NCBI RefSeq assembly: GCF_015235415.1
Contig: NZ_JADGLL010000017.1
Coordinates: 1-62,866, forward strand
Length of the DNA: 62,866 bases
Direction of reading: 5' to 3'
Origin: Microbacterium paludicola
GTDB lineage: Bacteria; Actinomycetota; Actinomycetes; Actinomycetales; Microbacteriaceae
The stretch's first letter is position 1. Each line of letters opens with the position of its first letter. Made by a program: the position numbers and the translations under genes. Below are positions 17,791-26,333 of this stretch, piece after piece. Under the pieces are notes generated by a model, which made no database searches, was not told the DNA's origin, and saw nothing but the letters and a program-made list of their open reading frames with translations.

Positions 17791-18303
17791 ATGCGCTCGC
17801 GCGATGCGTTCACTTACGGCGAGGTCGAGGGCACCCGCCGCGCCGATCTGCTGCAGCGCCCGCCGCGGGGGTACCGGCCGATCGAGCGTCGCGTGCGGAT
17901 CGGCAGCGGCGATGCCGCCTTCCGCGCCGCGGGCGACGCGACCCTGCGCTGGGGCATCCAGCGTCGATCCGGGATCCGCGTCGCCGCGCCGGATCGCGAA
18001 CTCGCCACGGGCGACGTGGTGATCATGCGGATCGGGCTCTGGCCGCGGGACGTGCCGTGCCGCGTCGCCTACGTCGTCGAGGAACAGGATGTGCGCGGCT
18101 TCGCGTACGGCACCCTGCGCGGTCACCCGGAGCGGGGAGAGGAGGCGTTCCTCGTCGAGCGCGATCCGGACGGATCCGTGTGGCTGCGCGTGCGAGCGTT
18201 CTCCCGCCCGGCGAGCTGGCTCCTGTGGCTCGGATACCCGGCCATCCGGGTGATGCAGTGGGTCTACACCGAGCGCTACCTGCGCGCGCTGGCGGCGGGA
18301 TGA
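17791..18303 (+). CDS. DUF1990 family protein
   Basis: Protein of 170 residues of the DUF1990 family, function unknown. It shows the family pattern FTYGEVEGT near the N-terminus, GTLRGHPERGEEAFLVER in the middle and VRAFSRPASWLLWLGYP, then a helix ending YTERYLRAL. Such proteins are small and cytoplasmic and are common in actinobacteria. The start ATG is exactly 6 nt after CAGGAT, so the transcript may be leaderless. A degenerate copy of its promoter and first codons lies at 18354-18446 just after the gene. Confidence 0.85.
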   Translation: MRSRDAFTYGEVEGTRRADLLQRPPRGYRPIERRVRIGSGDAAFRAAGDATLRWGIQRRSGIRVAAPDRELATGDVVIMRIGLWPRDVPCRVAYVVEEQDVRGFAYGTLRGHPERGEEAFLVERDPDGSVWLRVRAFSRPASWLLWLGYPAIRVMQWVYTERYLRALAAG

Positions 18304-18353
18304 GCACCGAGCCCCGGGCAGTCCGCCCCGTTTGCCGCCGCGGGCGGGCCTGG

Positions 18354-18446
18354 CAGGATGATCGCATGCGCTCGGGGGATGCGATCACGTGCGAGGGCGG
18401 GGGCCCGCACCTCGCCCCGCCGGCGCGCGCGGGGGTGCGCGGATGA
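18354..18446 (+). other. Partial duplication of DUF1990 promoter and start (26-codon ORF)
   Basis: CAGGAT followed 6 nt later by an ATG at 18366, then codons reading MRSGDAITCEGG, closely mirrors the CAGGAT, spacing and MRSRDAFTYGEV of the DUF1990 gene at 17779-17826. The frame stops after 26 codons at 18444-18446, overlapping the next gene start (ATGA). It is probably a remnant of a duplicated DUF1990 start, or a short leader peptide coupled to the next gene. Confidence 0.4.
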
Positions 18447-19183
18447 GCGCGCCCGAGCCGCCCGCCGACCAGGCGACCGGCGCGGCATCCGACTCCACCT
18501 CGGAATCCGCGGACCCGCAGAAGCGCGCGTCACGGCGCACCCCGGCGAGCTGGGCGAAGGTCGCCGCGCAACGCCTGCCGAGCTCGTGGGTCACGGTCAC
18601 GGCCGCGGCGCTGTTCCTCGCGGCGACCGCGGCGTTCGGAGGCCTGGCCGATGCGCCCGTTGCGGAGGCGGCGGCGCTGCCGCAGCTGATGGCGGGCGAC
18701 ACGCACACGAACGACCAGTTCGCGATCACGTTCGAGCGTGCCGTGCTGCTCAATGACCTGAGCGGCTCCGGCACGACACCGCAGGAGGGCGAGCGCGTGC
18801 TGGCGGTGGTCGTCACGATGGAGAACGTGACTGACAGCCCGCTGTCCACCGCGTCCTATGCCCCCCAGACGTTCGCCGTTCCCGGGCTGCCGGCCCAGCG
18901 CGTCGACGGCAGCAAGATGCCCACCGTCTCGGTCGCGCGCATGGACGACGCGACAACCGGCCCGTTTCTGCAGCCGGGGGTGCCCGCCCAACTGGTGCTG
19001 ACGTGGCCCGTTCCCGCCGACCGGTACGCGGCGGGCGACGAGGTGCCACTCGCCATCTCGGATCTCCACTGGTGGGAGCCCGAACTTCTCTTCACCGGCA
19101 ACGGCGGGCAGTGGGAGGACCCGACGCCGGCGGCGCGGGTGCAGCTGACCGCCGAGGACGTCGACGCGGAGGAAGCCGGATGA
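18443..19183 (+). CDS. Membrane-anchored exported protein, first gene of a three-gene operon
   Basis: Unrecognised protein of 246 residues. The first ~45 residues are cytoplasmic and rich in Ser/Thr/Ala with a basic end (RRTPASWAKVAAQR). One membrane segment follows at about 49-68, and then an extracytoplasmic domain of ~170 residues predicted to be beta-rich. The stretch ERVLAVVVTMENVTDSPLS resembles the LVVxVxxxNxSxxP pattern of DUF4352-like immunoglobulin folds. The ATG at 18443 overlaps the stop of a 26-codon ORF. It is coupled by ATGA to the next gene, so the three proteins are probably made in similar amounts and may form one surface complex. Its function cannot be stated. Confidence 0.75.
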   Translation: MSAPEPPADQATGAASDSTSESADPQKRASRRTPASWAKVAAQRLPSSWVTVTAAALFLAATAAFGGLADAPVAEAAALPQLMAGDTHTNDQFAITFERAVLLNDLSGSGTTPQEGERVLAVVVTMENVTDSPLSTASYAPQTFAVPGLPAQRVDGSKMPTVSVARMDDATTGPFLQPGVPAQLVLTWPVPADRYAAGDEVPLAISDLHWWEPELLFTGNGGQWEDPTPAARVQLTAEDVDAEEAG

Positions 19184-19749
19184 ACCGGGCCGCCCGCCTC
19201 GCCCTCCACTGGGCGGCCGCCGCGGCGCTGGTGGCGGCCGCGTGGGGCCTTCACGCGATCACACCCCCGGGCATGATCGCTGCGGAGCCTTTCCGCGTCG
19301 ACGCGCGGATCGGGGAGCCGGCGGAGGGGCGCAACCTGCGGGTGACGGTGAACGGCGTGCACGCCGCCTCGAAGGTCACGGAGCCCGAGCGAGGCTGGTA
19401 CGCGGAGGGGCGCTGGGTGGTCGTCGAGTTCGAGGCAGAGGCGACGGAGTCCGAGAGAGAGGCCTATCTCAGCGTGATGCGCCTGCGGATCGGCGACCGG
19501 ACGTACCGCGCAAGCGAGCGACCCGGTCTGGGGTTCGGGCCGCCCGCACGGCTGAGCGTCGGTCTACCCCGCCAGATCAGCGCCGCCTTCGAGCTCCCGG
19601 AGAATGCGGGCGGTATCGCCGAACTGGGGATCGCGTACGGCGCGATCGGCGATGAGCGAGCGGATTCGCTGGTGGTCATGCCGATCGACCTCGATGCTCT
19701 CGAGGTGCAGCCTGAGGTCGAACTCGCGCCGCCGGGGTGGGCGGAATGA
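19180..19749 (+). CDS. Membrane-anchored exported protein, second gene of the operon
   Basis: Unrecognised protein of 189 residues with one N-terminal hydrophobic segment (about residues 6-25, uncleaved anchor or signal) and an exported domain. The segment GRNLRVTVNGVHAASKV followed by GRWVVVEFEAEATE again resembles a DUF4352-like beta sandwich, as in the preceding protein. It overlaps both neighbours by 4 nt (ATGA at each junction), which fixes the start at 19180. It has no cysteine pair, lipobox or catalytic motif. Function is unknown; the position between two similar anchored proteins suggests a shared task at the cell surface. Confidence 0.75.
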   Translation: MNRAARLALHWAAAAALVAAAWGLHAITPPGMIAAEPFRVDARIGEPAEGRNLRVTVNGVHAASKVTEPERGWYAEGRWVVVEFEAEATESEREAYLSVMRLRIGDRTYRASERPGLGFGPPARLSVGLPRQISAAFELPENAGGIAELGIAYGAIGDERADSLVVMPIDLDALEVQPEVELAPPGWAE

Positions 19750-20264
19750 GCCGGCTGGGGCCGTGGCTGCGGCGCAACGCGCTCGCGCTGATCGCCCTCG
19801 CGGTGCTGATCCCCGTCGGCGTCATGGCGACCGGGGTGGCCGCCTGGACCGGCGCGAAGTCGGGCTCGCCCGTGCAGCCGATCGAGGCGGGGGAGACCGC
19901 CGAGTTCGCCGGGGCCCAGTGGCGGGATCCCCGCGTGGTCGACGAGACCTCGCTTCACCGCGACGCGGTGCCGCCGGATGCGCGGCTGCTCGTCGCCGAG
20001 TTCACCGTCATCCCCGGCGGGACGGGAATGGGGTGCACGATCACGCTGACCGAGGCGGAAGGAGCGGGGCGCTCCTGGGAGTCGCAGTGGAACGGGGCGG
20101 GGCTCAGCTGGCCCGAGCAGCCCTTCTGCGACATGGCGGCGACCGGACCCTACGAGGTGCGAGTGCCGTACTTCGTGCCGGCGGATGCGGCCGAGCGCCT
20201 GCACATCGACGTCGTCGTGGCAGACGAGCTGCCGAAGTTCCTCCGGTTCACGGACGAGCGCTGA
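19746..20264 (+). CDS. Membrane-anchored exported protein, third gene of the operon
   Basis: Unrecognised protein of 172 residues: short basic N-terminus (MSRLGPWLRR), a membrane segment at about 10-33 and an exported domain with two cysteines (in GMGCTITL and EQPFCDM) that could form a disulfide. RLLVAEFTVIPGG matches the beta-strand pattern seen in the two preceding proteins. The start at 19746 is set by the ATGA overlap and is preferred over an ATG 9 nt upstream. The last 17 nt overlap the end of the convergent membrane-protein gene at 20248, so the two transcripts are antisense there. Confidence 0.75.
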   Translation: MSRLGPWLRRNALALIALAVLIPVGVMATGVAAWTGAKSGSPVQPIEAGETAEFAGAQWRDPRVVDETSLHRDAVPPDARLLVAEFTVIPGGTGMGCTITLTEAEGAGRSWESQWNGAGLSWPEQPFCDMAATGPYEVRVPYFVPADAAERLHIDVVVADELPKFLRFTDER

Positions 20265-21504
20265 CGGGGGCCGCGTCGCCGCCCGCGCTCGCGGCCGGCC
20301 GCGCGGCCGGCGCATCCGGAGCAAGCCGTGTCAGCGTCGCGTCGTACGCCGCCGCCACGATCGCGATCCGCAGCGGCTCGATGATCAGCGGCGGGATCAG
20401 GAACAGCGACTCGCTCAGCACAACCCAGAAGCCGGTGAGCGACTGCGGGCCGACGATGCGTGTCACCACCCACCCGAGTGCGGGCTCGAGCGGCAGCAGC
20501 ACGGTGAACAGCAGCACGTAGCTCGCAATGAGCAGCGGACCCGCGCGCCACATCAGCACGATCGCCTGACCGATCGGGGCGAACCGCTGGGTGACCTGCT
20601 TCCAGAGGTCGTCGAGCGCCCGGCGGATGGGGCCGCGCAGCGCGCGGTAGCGGGCGACAGTGCGGTCGATCGCGGCCCCGGAGAGCTGCGGTGCCTGGGC
20701 CGAGACCGCCTTTCCGTAGATGGCGCCGGCGACGGTGAGCCACGCGAGCGGCAGCAGGATGACGCCGCCCACCTCCCCGATCAGCCAGACCAGCCCGTCA
20801 CCGAGCCAGACCAGCGGGAACAGCACTCCCGCCAGCCACTCCCGCGCGTCGGCGAGCCACACCCAGGCGATGCGCCCCTCGGCCCACTGGGTGACGATGC
20901 CCACCAGGTCGAAGATCACGAGCGCGGTGAGCACCACCCACAGGGCTTCGAGGTAGACGAGCACGGGTGTGAGCCACAGGCGCTTCTTCGCACGCTCGCG
21001 CCCGAGGAACCAGCGGGCGGCGAACGCGACGACGATGAGCGTGATCGAGAGGGGCGAGAGCACGAGATCGCCGACGGTGAAGCCCCAGTCGACGTTCTCG
21101 AACGCGTGCTGCTTGCGCTGGTCGAGGGCGCGCTCCGCGAAGTCGGCCCAGTCCTCGGTGAGGTAGTTGTAGGCCGTGTAGAACGCGACGAACGGCACCG
21201 TGCCGCCGAGCAGGGCCCGCCCGAAGTCGCGGCGACGCTCGGCCGGATCCTCCGGTCGCGGCGCGAGCACGCCGAGGTGCCGCAGGCCGTCCCGCACCAC
21301 GAGCAGCATCGCCACGTACGCCACCAGCCGCGACAGGGGAGCCAGCGGCTGCAGCAGCACGCCGCCGATGTCGCTGTACGCGCCGACGAATCCGGCGATC
21401 TGAATGCAGACGTACCGCGCGAGCGTGCCCGCGGCGTACCAGGCGAGCAGCGCGGGCCAGTGGGCGGCGAGCAGCCGTCCCGTCGTCGCGAGCATCCCGA
21501 GCAC
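20248..21504 (-). CDS. Multi-pass membrane protein of unknown function
   Basis: Protein of 418 residues with roughly seven to nine hydrophobic segments, including YVAMLLVVRDGLRHLG, FVAFYTAYNYLTEDW, LVLSPLSITLIVVAFAARW and a C-terminal pair ending in GFWVVLSESLFLIPP. A hydrophilic Ala/Pro tail follows. No transporter or enzyme motif is visible. The GTG at 21504 is supported by TAGCGT exactly 6 nt upstream (leaderless). Its 3' end overlaps the third gene of the exported-protein operon by 17 bp. I infer a functional link with that operon from position only. Confidence 0.75.
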   Translation of the reverse strand: MLGMLATTGRLLAAHWPALLAWYAAGTLARYVCIQIAGFVGAYSDIGGVLLQPLAPLSRLVAYVAMLLVVRDGLRHLGVLAPRPEDPAERRRDFGRALLGGTVPFVAFYTAYNYLTEDWADFAERALDQRKQHAFENVDWGFTVGDLVLSPLSITLIVVAFAARWFLGRERAKKRLWLTPVLVYLEALWVVLTALVIFDLVGIVTQWAEGRIAWVWLADAREWLAGVLFPLVWLGDGLVWLIGEVGGVILLPLAWLTVAGAIYGKAVSAQAPQLSGAAIDRTVARYRALRGPIRRALDDLWKQVTQRFAPIGQAIVLMWRAGPLLIASYVLLFTVLLPLEPALGWVVTRIVGPQSLTGFWVVLSESLFLIPPLIIEPLRIAIVAAAYDATLTRLAPDAPAARPAASAGGDAAPVSARP

Positions 21505-21629
21505 GCGCCAACGCTACCGCGCACGATCCCCCTCGCGGTGGGCACTTCTGCCGGAGCCGCGACGCGCTTTCGGTGCCATCCGGCCCTGTCGCGGCGCCGG
21601 AAGGGCCGGTCGGCAGCCATTCGTGCGAG

Positions 21630-21783
21630 CCCGTCATCTCGACTCGCTGCGCTCGCTCGATAACCGGTGGGGGTGCGGCAAGCCGGGCTGCCGCCGGTCA
21701 TCTCGACTCGCTGCGCTCGCTCGATAACCCGGGGGCGACACCGCCGGTTGCTGAGCGAGCGGAGCGAGCCGAAGCGACCGACC
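21630..21783. repeat. Cluster of three purine-rich repeats
   Basis: Two direct copies of the ATAACC subtype (GTCATCTCGACTCGCTGCGC, then TCGCTCGATAACC) start at 21633 and 21697, 64 bp apart. One oppositely oriented copy of the GTTGAGCGAGC subtype follows at about 21744-21780. The region 21505-21796 contains no gene. Confidence 0.8.
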
Positions 21784-21796
21784 GAAGCGTCGCGGC

Positions 21797-22357
21797 TCAG
21801 TCCCAGTCGCTCGGCGCCGGGCGGCGGGTCGAGGGCAGGGCGACGTTGCTTGCCCACTCGTGCGTCCAGGCGGGCATCTCGGGCAGGGCGTCCTCGAGGC
21901 CCAGCGCCTCCAGCACCTCCGCCATCGGCACCGTACCGCCCGAGCGGCGCAGGATGCGGCCGCGGATGATCGCGCTCGCGTAGATCTCGCCGCGCACCAC
22001 CGCGCGGTGCTCGAGGTAGAGGGCCCGGTCGTCGTGACCGACCCAGCGCGACTGCAGCTCGAAGCGCTGCCAGAGGTTCAGCGACTTGCGGAACGTGACC
22101 GTCTCGCTCGCCACGACCGGATACCAGCCGCGCGCGTTCATGATCTCGGCCAGGTCGGTGCGCACCATCAGATCCCACCGGCCGAGGTCGAACAGCGACA
22201 GGTAACGGCCGTTGTTCATGTGCCGCAGGATGTCGATGTCGGTCGGCAGCGTCGTGAGCCGGATGCGCCCCACCGCGGTCGGAGCGAGCCGCCCGCCGCG
22301 CCGACGGCGTCGGCGCGCCAGGAACATCACGATGAGGGTCCGCCAGATCACATTCAC
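21797..22357 (-). CDS. Acyl-CoA thioesterase family protein (hotdog fold)
   Basis: Protein of 186 residues resembling the 4-hydroxybenzoyl-CoA thioesterase-like family. The hotdog core contains LPTDIDILRHMNNGRYLSL, with the catalytic-region DxxxHMNN pattern, then ETVTFRKSLNLWQRFEL. It probably hydrolyses an acyl-CoA or supplies that fold for another purpose; the substrate is unknown. The start is uncertain: GTG at 22357 matches the usual family beginning (VNVIWRTLIVMF), while in-frame GTG (22375) and TTG (22417) codons lie upstream. It is divergent from the GNAT gene at 22468 and ends beside the repeat cluster. Confidence 0.75.
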   Translation of the reverse strand: MNVIWRTLIVMFLARRRRRRGGRLAPTAVGRIRLTTLPTDIDILRHMNNGRYLSLFDLGRWDLMVRTDLAEIMNARGWYPVVASETVTFRKSLNLWQRFELQSRWVGHDDRALYLEHRAVVRGEIYASAIIRGRILRRSGGTVPMAEVLEALGLEDALPEMPAWTHEWASNVALPSTRRPAPSDWD

Positions 22358-22467
22358 GAGTCGCGATGCTGGCACATCCCTCTGAGGATCCCCGGGTTCG
22401 TTGTCCGCTGTCGACAACGCGTCGCGCGGATTTCTCGTCAGCCGATGTCCGTGCGTAGAGTCTGGCC

Positions 22468-22977
22468 ATGACAGCCGAATCGCTCACCGATCTGTTGGTC
22501 CGGCCGATTCGCGACGTGGACGCCGAGGCAATGGGCCGCGTCCACGCGAAGGTCTGGCACGAGACCTACGACGGCCTCATCTCGAGCGCAACGCTCGAGA
22601 ACGTCTCGCCCCGCCGCCTGGCGGAGCTGTGGACGCACTACACCTCGCAGAGCGACGAGATCCGCCACGCGGCAGCGCTTGTGAACGGCGAGATCGTCGG
22701 CTTCGCGGCAAGCGGTCCCGCACGCGACGCGGACGCCCCCGCTCCCCGCGAGTTCTACTTCGTGTACCTGCTCGACTCGTGGCACCGCAAGGGAATCGGC
22801 CGCGCGCTGTTCGACGCTGTGGTCGACGACGGCGAGCCGCTGTACCTGTGGCTCGCGGAGCAGTACCCCGGTGCACGCACGTTCTACGAGAAGCGCGGCT
22901 TCCATCTCGACGGCGCCCGCCGCGACGAGGTGTTCCTCGGTGAGACGCTCACCGAGGTGCGCTACGTCCGCCCCTGA
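22468..22977 (+). CDS. GNAT-family N-acetyltransferase
   Basis: Protein of 169 residues with the GNAT fold. The acetyl-CoA-binding motif A is [20 protein letters not shown], with the R-K-G-I-G-R-A loop, and the C-terminal [19 protein letters not shown] matches motif B. The first 30 residues ([20 protein letters not shown]) follow the family pattern. The acceptor is unknown. The start is 6 nt after TAGAGT, fitting a leaderless promoter. It lies 16 nt upstream of cofE and could share its transcript; no metabolic link is evident. Confidence 0.88.
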   Translation: MTAESLTDLLVRPIRDVDAEAMGRVHAKVWHETYDGLISSATLENVSPRRLAELWTHYTSQSDEIRHAAALVNGEIVGFAASGPARDADAPAPREFYFVYLLDSWHRKGIGRALFDAVVDDGEPLYLWLAEQYPGARTFYEKRGFHLDGARRDEVFLGETLTEVRYVRP

Positions 22978-22993
22978 ACCGGGGACACCGAGG

Positions 22994-23785
22994 GTGCTGA
23001 CCGTCTGGCCGCTCGCCGGGATCCCCGAGATCTCCGCGGGCGATCACCTCGTGGACGTGATCGGATCGGCGGTCGACGCATCCGATCCGCTCGCCGACGG
23101 CGACATCCTCGTCGTCACGAGCAAGATCGTCTCGAAAGCCGAGGGCCGCTTCGTGACGGCGGACGACCGCGAGGACGCGATCACGGCCGAGACCGTGCGC
23201 GTGGTCGCGACCCGCACGTCGGCGTCTGGCCACGTGACGCGGATCGTCGAGAACCGCCTCGGGATCGTCTCGGCGGCGGCCGGCGTCGACGCCTCCAACA
23301 CCCCGGAGGGGACGGTGCTGCTGCTGCCGGTCGATCCGGATGCCTCCGCGCGCGCCCTCGCCGAGGGGCTGCGCGCCCGGCTGGGCGTGCGGGTGGGGGT
23401 GCTGATCTCGGACACCCTCGGCCGCGCCTGGCGCGACGGGCAGATCGACCACGCGATCGGCGCGGGCGGCGTGCAGGTCTTCGAGGACCTCCGCGGCTCC
23501 ACCGACACCCAGGGGCGCCCGCTGCACGTCACGCTTCCCTGCGTGGCCGACGAGCTGTGCGCGGCGGCCGATCTCGTCAAGGGAAAGGCCACGGGCATGC
23601 CCGTCGCGGTCGTCCGGGGCCGCGCGGACCTCGTCGGCGAGCTGGATCTCCCCGGCGCGCGCACGATCCCGCGCACGGGCGAGCGGGACATGTTCCGCCT
23701 CGGCTACGACGAGGCCTACGCCGAGGGCTTCGCTGACGGGACAGCCTCAGTTCAGCCGCGCTCGAAGACCACGTCGACGAAGTAG
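22994..23785 (+). CDS. cofE: Coenzyme F420-0:L-glutamate ligase
   Basis: Protein of 263 residues of the CofE family, which adds gamma-linked glutamates to F420-0 using GTP. Typical stretches are the N-terminus [70 protein letters not shown] and [18 protein letters not shown]. It lacks the C-terminal nitroreductase-like domain found in mycobacterial FbiB. The GTG at 22994 is preferred because the family begins here; an upstream ATG would overlap the GNAT gene in another frame. The last 34 nt overlap the end of the convergent DUF4082 pseudogene, which may have extended the C-terminus. Its presence supports F420 use by the LLM and Ddn-type proteins in the window. Confidence 0.92.
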   Translation: MLTVWPLAGIPEISAGDHLVDVIGSAVDASDPLADGDILVVTSKIVSKAEGRFVTADDREDAITAETVRVVATRTSASGHVTRIVENRLGIVSAAAGVDASNTPEGTVLLLPVDPDASARALAEGLRARLGVRVGVLISDTLGRAWRDGQIDHAIGAGGVQVFEDLRGSTDTQGRPLHVTLPCVADELCAAADLVKGKATGMPVAVVRGRADLVGELDLPGARTIPRTGERDMFRLGYDEAYAEGFADGTASVQPRSKTTSTK

Positions 23786-25063
23786 TTGCTACCGCGGTAG
23801 GAGTCCTGGGGGAACCCGCCGCCGTAGGCGTAGCGGCCGTTGAACGCGGCCGCTTCGAGCGGACCGACCGCAAGAGGTGCGCCCGTGAAGAACTCGGAGG
23901 TCACGGCGTAGCCGCCCTGCGGGGCGAGGTACGACGCGACATAGGACGTCCCCGCTCTCACCTCGACGGGCTGCTCGAACAGGGCGGTCTGCCACCCCGC
24001 ATCGCCGGTCGCCGAGAAGCTCACGGTGACGAGGACACCCCCGGCCGCATCCCACAGCGTGCCCGTGTGCGGGCCGGCGTTGCCCGCGCCGCGATAGAAG
24101 CGCACACCGGTCACGACGCCGTCCTCGGTGGGCGCGAAACCGACGCCGAGTTCGACCCTCGCACCGTCGCTCGCCGAGGCGGTGTCCGGCACCGCACCCG
24201 CGAACAGACCGCACGGGCAGCCATCTGCGGACGCCGTCTCGAACCACCAGGTGGCATCCGGCCCACCCGTGCCCGACGTCGTCGCCGTGTACCGCGTCCG
24301 CTCGGCGAGCGGCGCCTCGGGAGTGTAGGTCAGCTCGAGGCCGTCGGGGGAGAGCGCCGACGTCCCGGCCACGGGGCCCGAAGGCGAGCTGACCGTCAGC
24401 TGCGCGCCGGCCGCGACGGCGCGGTCGAAGCGGGCGGTGATGGGCGCGCCCGGATCGGCATTCAGCACCCCGTCGGCGGGCGCACGGTCTATCGCCGTGG
24501 GAACCGGGGCATCCGGCTCGAACACGACGTCGACGAGATAGCTTCCCGCGCTGCGGTCGCCCGGGAACCCGCCGTCGTACGAGTAGGCGCCGCCGTTCGC
24601 CGGCACCCGGAGGGGCCCGCGTTCGAACGCCGCGGCATACGACCCCGCGGTGTACGAGTAGCGGCCGACGGTCGTGCGGTACGCGGCGATGTACTCGGCA
24701 TCCTTGGTCACGGCGACCGGCTCATCCAGCACGAGGGTCTGCCATCCCTGCGCGCTCTCAGCCGTGAACGCGCCCTCGGCGATCCGGGTGCCGTCAGCGC
24801 GCCACAGCTCGCCGCTGTGCGGACCGACGTTGCCCGGGCCCTTGTAGAACCGGATGGCGGTGACGGTGCCGTCCGCGCCGGGGCGAACCGCACGCCCAGC
24901 GTCACGGGCGACGAATCCGGTACCTCGAGCACGCCCGGCTCCGCGGTCTCGGTGAACAGCGAGCACGGGCACTGGCCCTCGGCGGACGCGGGGGGCGCGG
25001 TGGTGAACGACCACTGCGCGTCGCCCTCGGAGCGCACGCTCAGGGCCGTGCGCGAGAACAGCG
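23752..25063 (-). pseudogene. DUF4082 repeat protein, 5'-truncated and frameshifted
   Basis: Remnant of a secreted or surface protein with two DUF4082 domains separated by an Ig-like (Big_5) domain. Domain 2 lies at about 23752-24240 (GVRFYRGAGNAGPHTGTLWD), the Ig-like domain at about 24260-24480 and domain 1 at about 24500-24960 (AIRFYKGPGNVGPHSGELW). Comparing the two domains shows a one-base loss in the G/C run at 24877-24884: upstream codons read TLGVRFAP in one frame and continue GADGTVTAIRF in another. The N-terminal part, including any signal peptide, is missing; homology stops near 25063 where the sequence changes to a TolB-like gene on the other strand. It is probably not functional. 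Confidence 0.75.
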
Positions 25064-25065
25064 AG

Positions 25066-25353
25066 TGCCCGTCGATCTCACCCGACGGCACGCGGGTCGC
25101 CTACAAGAAGGATCGGGGCGGCCAGGACTGGGGGATCGCCGTGCTCGACCTCGCGACCGGCGTCGAGCACGAGCTCGCCGAGGCCCGCTCGGTCGACGAC
25201 CAGCTCGAATGGCTGGACGACGACACCGTGCTCTACGGGCTGCCGCGACGGGATGAGGCGGGGGTCACCGACGTCTGGGCGCTCGACCTCGCGTCCGGTT
25301 CCACCCCGACCCTCTTCATCCCGCAGGCCTGGTCCCCGTCCGTCCTGCGCTGA
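25066..25353 (+). pseudogene. C-terminal fragment of a TolB-like beta-propeller protein
   Basis: About 95 codons matching the last blades of a TolB/WD40-like repeat protein: SISPDGTRVAYKKDRGGQDW, AEARSVDDQLEWLDDDTV and VTDVWALDLASGSTP. The first ~80% of such a gene, including signal peptide and start, is absent. The fragment begins at the same point (about 25060) where the oppositely transcribed DUF4082 gene loses its start, so one deletion probably removed the 5' ends of both divergent genes. It ends 22 nt before the convergent enoyl-CoA hydratase stop. Confidence 0.75.
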
Positions 25354-25375
25354 CGTCGCCGGCCGCCCGAGCGGG

Positions 25376-26173
25376 CTACCGGTGCCGGAACTCCGGAGGG
25401 CGCTTCTCGCGGAACGCCGCCATCCCCTCCTTCTGGTCCTCGGTGTCGAACAGCGAGGCGAACAGGTGCTTCTCGAGGCGCAGGCCCTCGGCCAGCGGCA
25501 CCTCGAGCGCCGCGTCGAGCGCGGCCTTCGCGGCGTACAGCGCGGGAAGCGGCTTGGCCGCGATCCCCTGCGCCAGCGCGTCCGCCTCGTCGAGCAGCTC
25601 GGCGGCCGGCACCACGCGCGAGACGAGGCCGATCCGCTCGGCCTCGGCGGCGTCGATCGTGCGGCCCGACAGCACAAGTTCCGCCGCTTTGTAGTAGCCG
25701 ATCGCGCGGATGAGGCGCTGCGTGCCGCCTATCCCGGGGATGACCCCGAGCGTGATCTCGGGCTGGCCGAACTTCGCGGAGTCGGCCGCGAGGATGACGT
25801 CGCACATCATGGCGAGCTCGCACCCGCCGCCGAGCGCGTAGCCGGCGACCGCGGCGATGACGGGCGTGCGGATGTCGGCGAACGCGCGCCACTGGTCGAA
25901 GCCGCCGCCGACGGCGAAGTCGCGGCCGCGCAGGCCCTCCATCTCCTTGATGTCGGCCCCGGCGGCGAAGGCGCGCTCCGATCCGGTCACGACGATCGCG
26001 CCGATCCCCTCGTCCGCGTCGAAGGCGGTCGCGGCCGCCACGAGGTCCCGCATCACCTGGCGGTTGAGGGCGTTCAGCGCCTCGGGGCGATCGAGCGTGA
26101 TCCAGCCCACCCTGCCGCGGGTCTCCACCCGGATCGTCTCGTAGGCGTTCGTCTGCGCGTCGCTGTCGGTCAT
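25376..26173 (-). CDS. Enoyl-CoA hydratase/isomerase family protein
   Basis: Crotonase-fold protein of 265 residues, predicted to hydrate trans-2-enoyl-CoA in fatty-acid or related acyl-CoA oxidation. The oxyanion segment [28 protein letters not shown] and the catalytic-glutamate region [18 protein letters not shown] are intact, including both catalytic glutamates expected of a hydratase. The ATG at 26173 has AGGAGG upstream and is preferred over a long in-frame extension that would be antisense to the nucleotidase gene. It is a single gene, divergent from the nucleotidase at 26334. Confidence 0.92.
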   Translation of the reverse strand: MTDSDAQTNAYETIRVETRGRVGWITLDRPEALNALNRQVMRDLVAAATAFDADEGIGAIVVTGSERAFAAGADIKEMEGLRGRDFAVGGGFDQWRAFADIRTPVIAAVAGYALGGGCELAMMCDVILAADSAKFGQPEITLGVIPGIGGTQRLIRAIGYYKAAELVLSGRTIDAAEAERIGLVSRVVPAAELLDEADALAQGIAAKPLPALYAAKAALDAALEVPLAEGLRLEKHLFASLFDTEDQKEGMAAFREKRPPEFRHR

Positions 26174-26248
26174 CCTGCCTCCTCGCGTGGGTCCTCCCAG
26201 CATGCCAGCCCGCCCCGGGACGAGAGCACGAGCCGATCGTGATGCCCA

Positions 26249-26275
26249 GTTCACCTTCCCGCAACCTCGGCCGCT
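26249..26275 (+). promoter_or_regulatory. PHO-box-like sequence upstream of nucleotidase
   Basis: GTTCACCTTCC at 26249-26259 fits one 11-bp half of an actinobacterial PhoP direct repeat (GTTCACC core). The following 11 bp (CGCAACCTCGG) match only weakly. It is a tentative PhoP site, attractive because the downstream gene encodes a surface phosphatase. Confidence 0.3.
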
Positions 26276-26333
26276 TAGGACTGGGGGAAGCGTCGTCCCG
26301 AACGCGTTTCCCCCCGTCACCCCGAGGACACCG

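Noticed and set aside
22418..22467. Longer thioesterase N-terminus starting at the TTG at 22417
   Set aside because: It would give 20 extra residues with no family similarity and lie very close to the promoter of the divergent GNAT gene; the GTG at 22357 fits the family start.
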